Part shown: positions 61,159-64,000 of the stretch, in pieces
How positions within the stretch are numbered: the stretch's first letter is position 1
How the letters are laid out: every line of letters begins with the position of its first letter
Assembly (NCBI GenBank): GCA_947179485.1
Contig: OX359247.1
Coordinates: forward strand, 30,790,801-30,854,800
Origin: Allacma fusca
Taxonomy: Eukaryota > Arthropoda > Collembola > Symphypleona > Sminthuridae
Direction: 5' to 3'
Length of the DNA: 64,000 nt
The notes under the pieces: generated by a model
Told to the model about the DNA's origin: nothing
The model's input: only the letters and a program-made list of their open reading frames with translations
Database searches by the model: none
Made by a program: the position numbers and the translations under genes

Positions 61159-62370
61159 CGATTACTATTATTTTAACATAATGTATAAATTATAAAATCT
61201 ACAACAGTAATACGAATCCCCAATTCTTAACCGTATTATTATTTTAAGCATCGTTACACTCAGGACTCAGGACAATCATATTCATGACCTTGAAAATGAG
61301 CTTGAGAGGACCATATAGAATATTTACTTTTTTCGGGCTTGTTTTGCAGCGCAAATGCCTTCCGCGTTTCCAAACTCGTAGTAATCAGATGACAAATCTA
61401 GAAAGCTTTGAATAGTTCTATTGTAAAGAGCGAGTTGCTTTTAAATTAAATACGATTTATGTGTGTACAGCTCAAGTACAGATATACTGTAGGATGTGGA
61501 TTCCAAGAATATTTTAACCACCTTTTTGTTTTATATGCATAATTCATTGTAACTCGAAGCTAATGTTTTTGCAAATTTTCTAGAATTGACTTAATAGCGT
61601 CCCTGGTCAATATTTGCAGTTTCAGTTACCAAGAATATGTCTATATGTACGTGCGCTTAAATTTTGGAATTTTCGTATTAAATTTTCATTACACATTATA
61701 AGAAAAAACTTCCCAGAAAATAGGCGTGACTCTTTATCCATCATATTATCAGTCTTATGGGCCGGGCCGTCCGTTGAGATAAACACTAAATGTCGGGTGA
61801 TTTTCATGTAGAGAGTATTAAATGCAACCAGTACAGGTGCAGTGTATGTGTATCCAGCGAGACGAAAAAGGGGACGATTCTGATTAAAGATGCTAAATGA
61901 ACTTTATCATTTATAGCAAGTAATGGAAGTTAAAGTGTTCCATGACCTGTTGACTGTTTTGCAAAAAACAAATGACTTCTTTGTCGGTAAACTTTCCTTG
62001 AGAATTAACTGCAGTGACTTCGACATGCCGCAAATTAATAATTTCAAAGATTTTCAGAAACATCGCTGTAGAGAATAATAATTCTTGCTTTGAAGGCTTC
62101 GATACATAAACTTTTCCACCGCAGTCAGGAATGCTGGTCGCATCGATGTCAGGGAAGTAAAATGCAAACAGAAAAATAAAATGATTCATGTATGATTCGA
62201 ACCAAAAATTTGAGCCAGTCAAATATTTTTACTATATTCGACAAATTATTCACCATAGTATTGGGAGTAGTAGGGTCAATAATACAACACGTAGTATTAA
62301 AATTGTAATTTTTAAAGCAATTAATACAAGAAGTTCCGCTTGCTGCTGTATATTCCAAAATATATGTATA
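61159..62370. other. Downstream of UGT, no gene seen
   Basis: AT-rich sequence with no recognised coding or RNA gene. Confidence 0.45.
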
Positions 62371-63193
62371 CGTAAAACCTGTATATAATGGTTTCCCTAG
62401 GGACTCCAAAATTTGACCACTATAGACAGGGACCACTGTACAAGTACATAGTGGTCAGAGGTCACTATATAAACACACACAAACACAGGCACACCTGCAG
62501 GCGACAATTTGATTTGCATGCGTTATTGAAAATCAGCAATTTAAAATTTTTTAAAAATGTTTACTATTTTGCTTTAGACTTTAATTTTGCAAGGGAATCT
62601 TGATGAACCTTGCAGTGATCTTCAGAGAACTCCATGTCTTGAGACATTATCTATAGAGAAATGGGGTCAAAATATTTGTCACCTCTTGATTCGTGTCGAA
62701 TTACCTCAGGATCACTAAATTATCTGAGATCTTGCAAAACAACTAATAATTATTTTAGGATGATTACAGCAACTAAGAATTAATTAAAATATTTCAATGG
62801 ACTAATAATAGAGTCAATGAATTAGCATTTGATTTAGTACCTAGTACCTACATATACATGGAATGCGAAACGGCTGGTTATAAAAACGTAGTCCAAATGC
62901 CTTTAATGGAACTAAACTTAAGCAGCTGTGTCATTGGTTCGGGTTTGTGCGAGTTGTATCCCTTCGTTCTGACTGGTTGACCATTATATACAGGTACTTT
63001 AAGCTGCATTTTAAACTGAAGGGGTATGTTCATTGATTCATTGAACCACTATGAGCAGGTTACCACTATATAAAAAACCATTATATGAAGGGAGTTTCCA
63101 ATGTTAATGGCTAGGAGGTGGGACCGGGACGCCAAAATTTGACCACTATTAACAGGAAACCATTATATGAAAGGCCATTACATGGTTTTACTG
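62371..63193. mobile_element. Non-autonomous pogo/Tigger-type element
   Basis: The right end, read in reverse, is TA-CAGTAAAACCATGTAATGG, a typical pogo/Tigger terminus (63193 inward, TA at 63194-63195). The left end at 62371 reads TA-CGTAAAACCTG then TATAATGGTTTCC, the same words with small losses. Both sides continue with a CAAAATTTGACCACTAT or GTGGTCAAATTTTG block. ACCACTATA and ACCATTATA words recur several times inside (62413-62470, 62978-63090, 63140-63175). No transposase frame is present. Confidence 0.6.
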
Positions 63194-63195
63194 TA

Positions 63196-64000
63196 GATAA
63201 GTCATTAACAGGCAATTAAATATTTAGGCAAATAAATAAATAAAAATTAAATGAAGTAATTAGTATAAAGGTGATATAAGCATAAAAGTTCCACAAAATA
63301 TGGAGTCAGTACACAGGAAATTACGTTTAAATTAGCTCCGTGAAGTTAATCGTATGACAGTATTATGTCAGCCTAAACGGTACAAAGGAACGCTTCACCG
63401 GCTCCCTAGCCCATATTATGAGGGATATGTTAATGTTAAAAAATGATTTTATAAAATTTGTTTAATCCCGCTAGATCAAATTATCCTGATAATCCCGTTA
63501 CAACTGTGAAGGAGGTGAAACAAAATCAGGTTTATTTTGGAAAAGCCCAATTTTTTTATTTCCAGAGTGCTATCCCCTACGTTAAGAATTGCGCCGGTCA
63601 AGATTGAAACAATGAAAACAAATTTACCGTTCTAAATAATTCATTAACTTTATCTCTAAATTCTCGATCGACAGTCTCTGATTCACGTTTTGATTTGGGA
63701 CGACCTGCTAAACCGCCTTACATCAATCCCCCCGAAATCTACTACACCCATTGTTTTGAAATATTGTTATGAATGACCCCCTGCTGAAAAAAAGTTCAAC
63801 CATTTTCAAAATCCCTGTTGGCAAAAATAATTTCCCTACAAGACGTCAAATCCCTACCAAAAAATTCCAAATAATCTAAAAATCCCTGTTTGGATAACAA
63901 AATTTCCTGAAACACCCCACCAAATTTAAAAATCCCTGCCAAAAAAGCACAAACGAATTAAAAAACCCCTGTTCTTAAAAAAAATCCCTTCCCTTTGAGA
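63196..64000. other. Window end: AT-rich with irregular AAATCCCT words
   Basis: From about 63800 to the end, AAATCCCTG/ACC words recur every 25-40 bp among poly-A stretches. It looks like a degenerate repeat or a transposon end continuing past the window. No gene seen. Confidence 0.4.

Overview
The window is eukaryotic nuclear DNA, AT-rich, with compact intron-containing protein genes. I could join 46 introns across 12 genes by reading frame and homology, and all have GT-AG ends. The gene set (fuseless, erlectin with two MRH domains, a secretory-pathway UDP-glycosyltransferase, an SRD5A1/2-type steroid reductase, TBP, eIF3k) points to an arthropod. Fuseless in particular is an arthropod synaptic gene. 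A springtail or another hexapod outside the best-studied insects is possible, but the sequence alone does not settle the species.

Layout. 0-5 kb: a single-exon secreted Cys-rich gene, degenerate GAAGG-rich DNA and a dead Tc1/mariner-type transposon. 5-17 kb: a dense housekeeping block with PCBD (+), cytosolic malate dehydrogenase (-), erlectin (+) and TBP (-). 17-28 kb: no recognised gene, but an 857-bp foldback element. 28-32.5 kb: fuseless (+). 32.5-40 kb: a gene-poor stretch with a strong short hairpin, then an acylphosphatase-like gene (+) and eIF3k (-). 41.7-44.4 kb: a 2.7-kb palindromic mobile element with an 8-bp target duplication, containing a second inverted-repeat element and a 606-bp hAT-type MITE with its own 8-bp duplication. 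44.8-53.5 kb: TATDN1 (+), 5-alpha-reductase-like (+), a BTB-BACK protein (-) and CDIN1 (-). 54-61 kb: a possible small membrane protein, a single-exon tail-anchored MSP/VAP-like protein and a UGT (all +). 61-64 kb: a pogo/Tigger-type non-autonomous element and unexplained AT-rich sequence.

The genes do not form a pathway; they are ordinary neighbours of a compact animal genome. No operon, CRISPR array, tRNA or rRNA was recognised. The most interesting material is (i) the nested foldback transposon at 41.7-44.4 kb, (ii) the foldback element at 23.85-24.7 kb whose arms match copy by copy, (iii) the 2x2 internal repeat in fuseless, (iv) the acylphosphatase that has Thr at the catalytic Arg position, and (v) the pre-miRNA-like hairpin downstream of fuseless.
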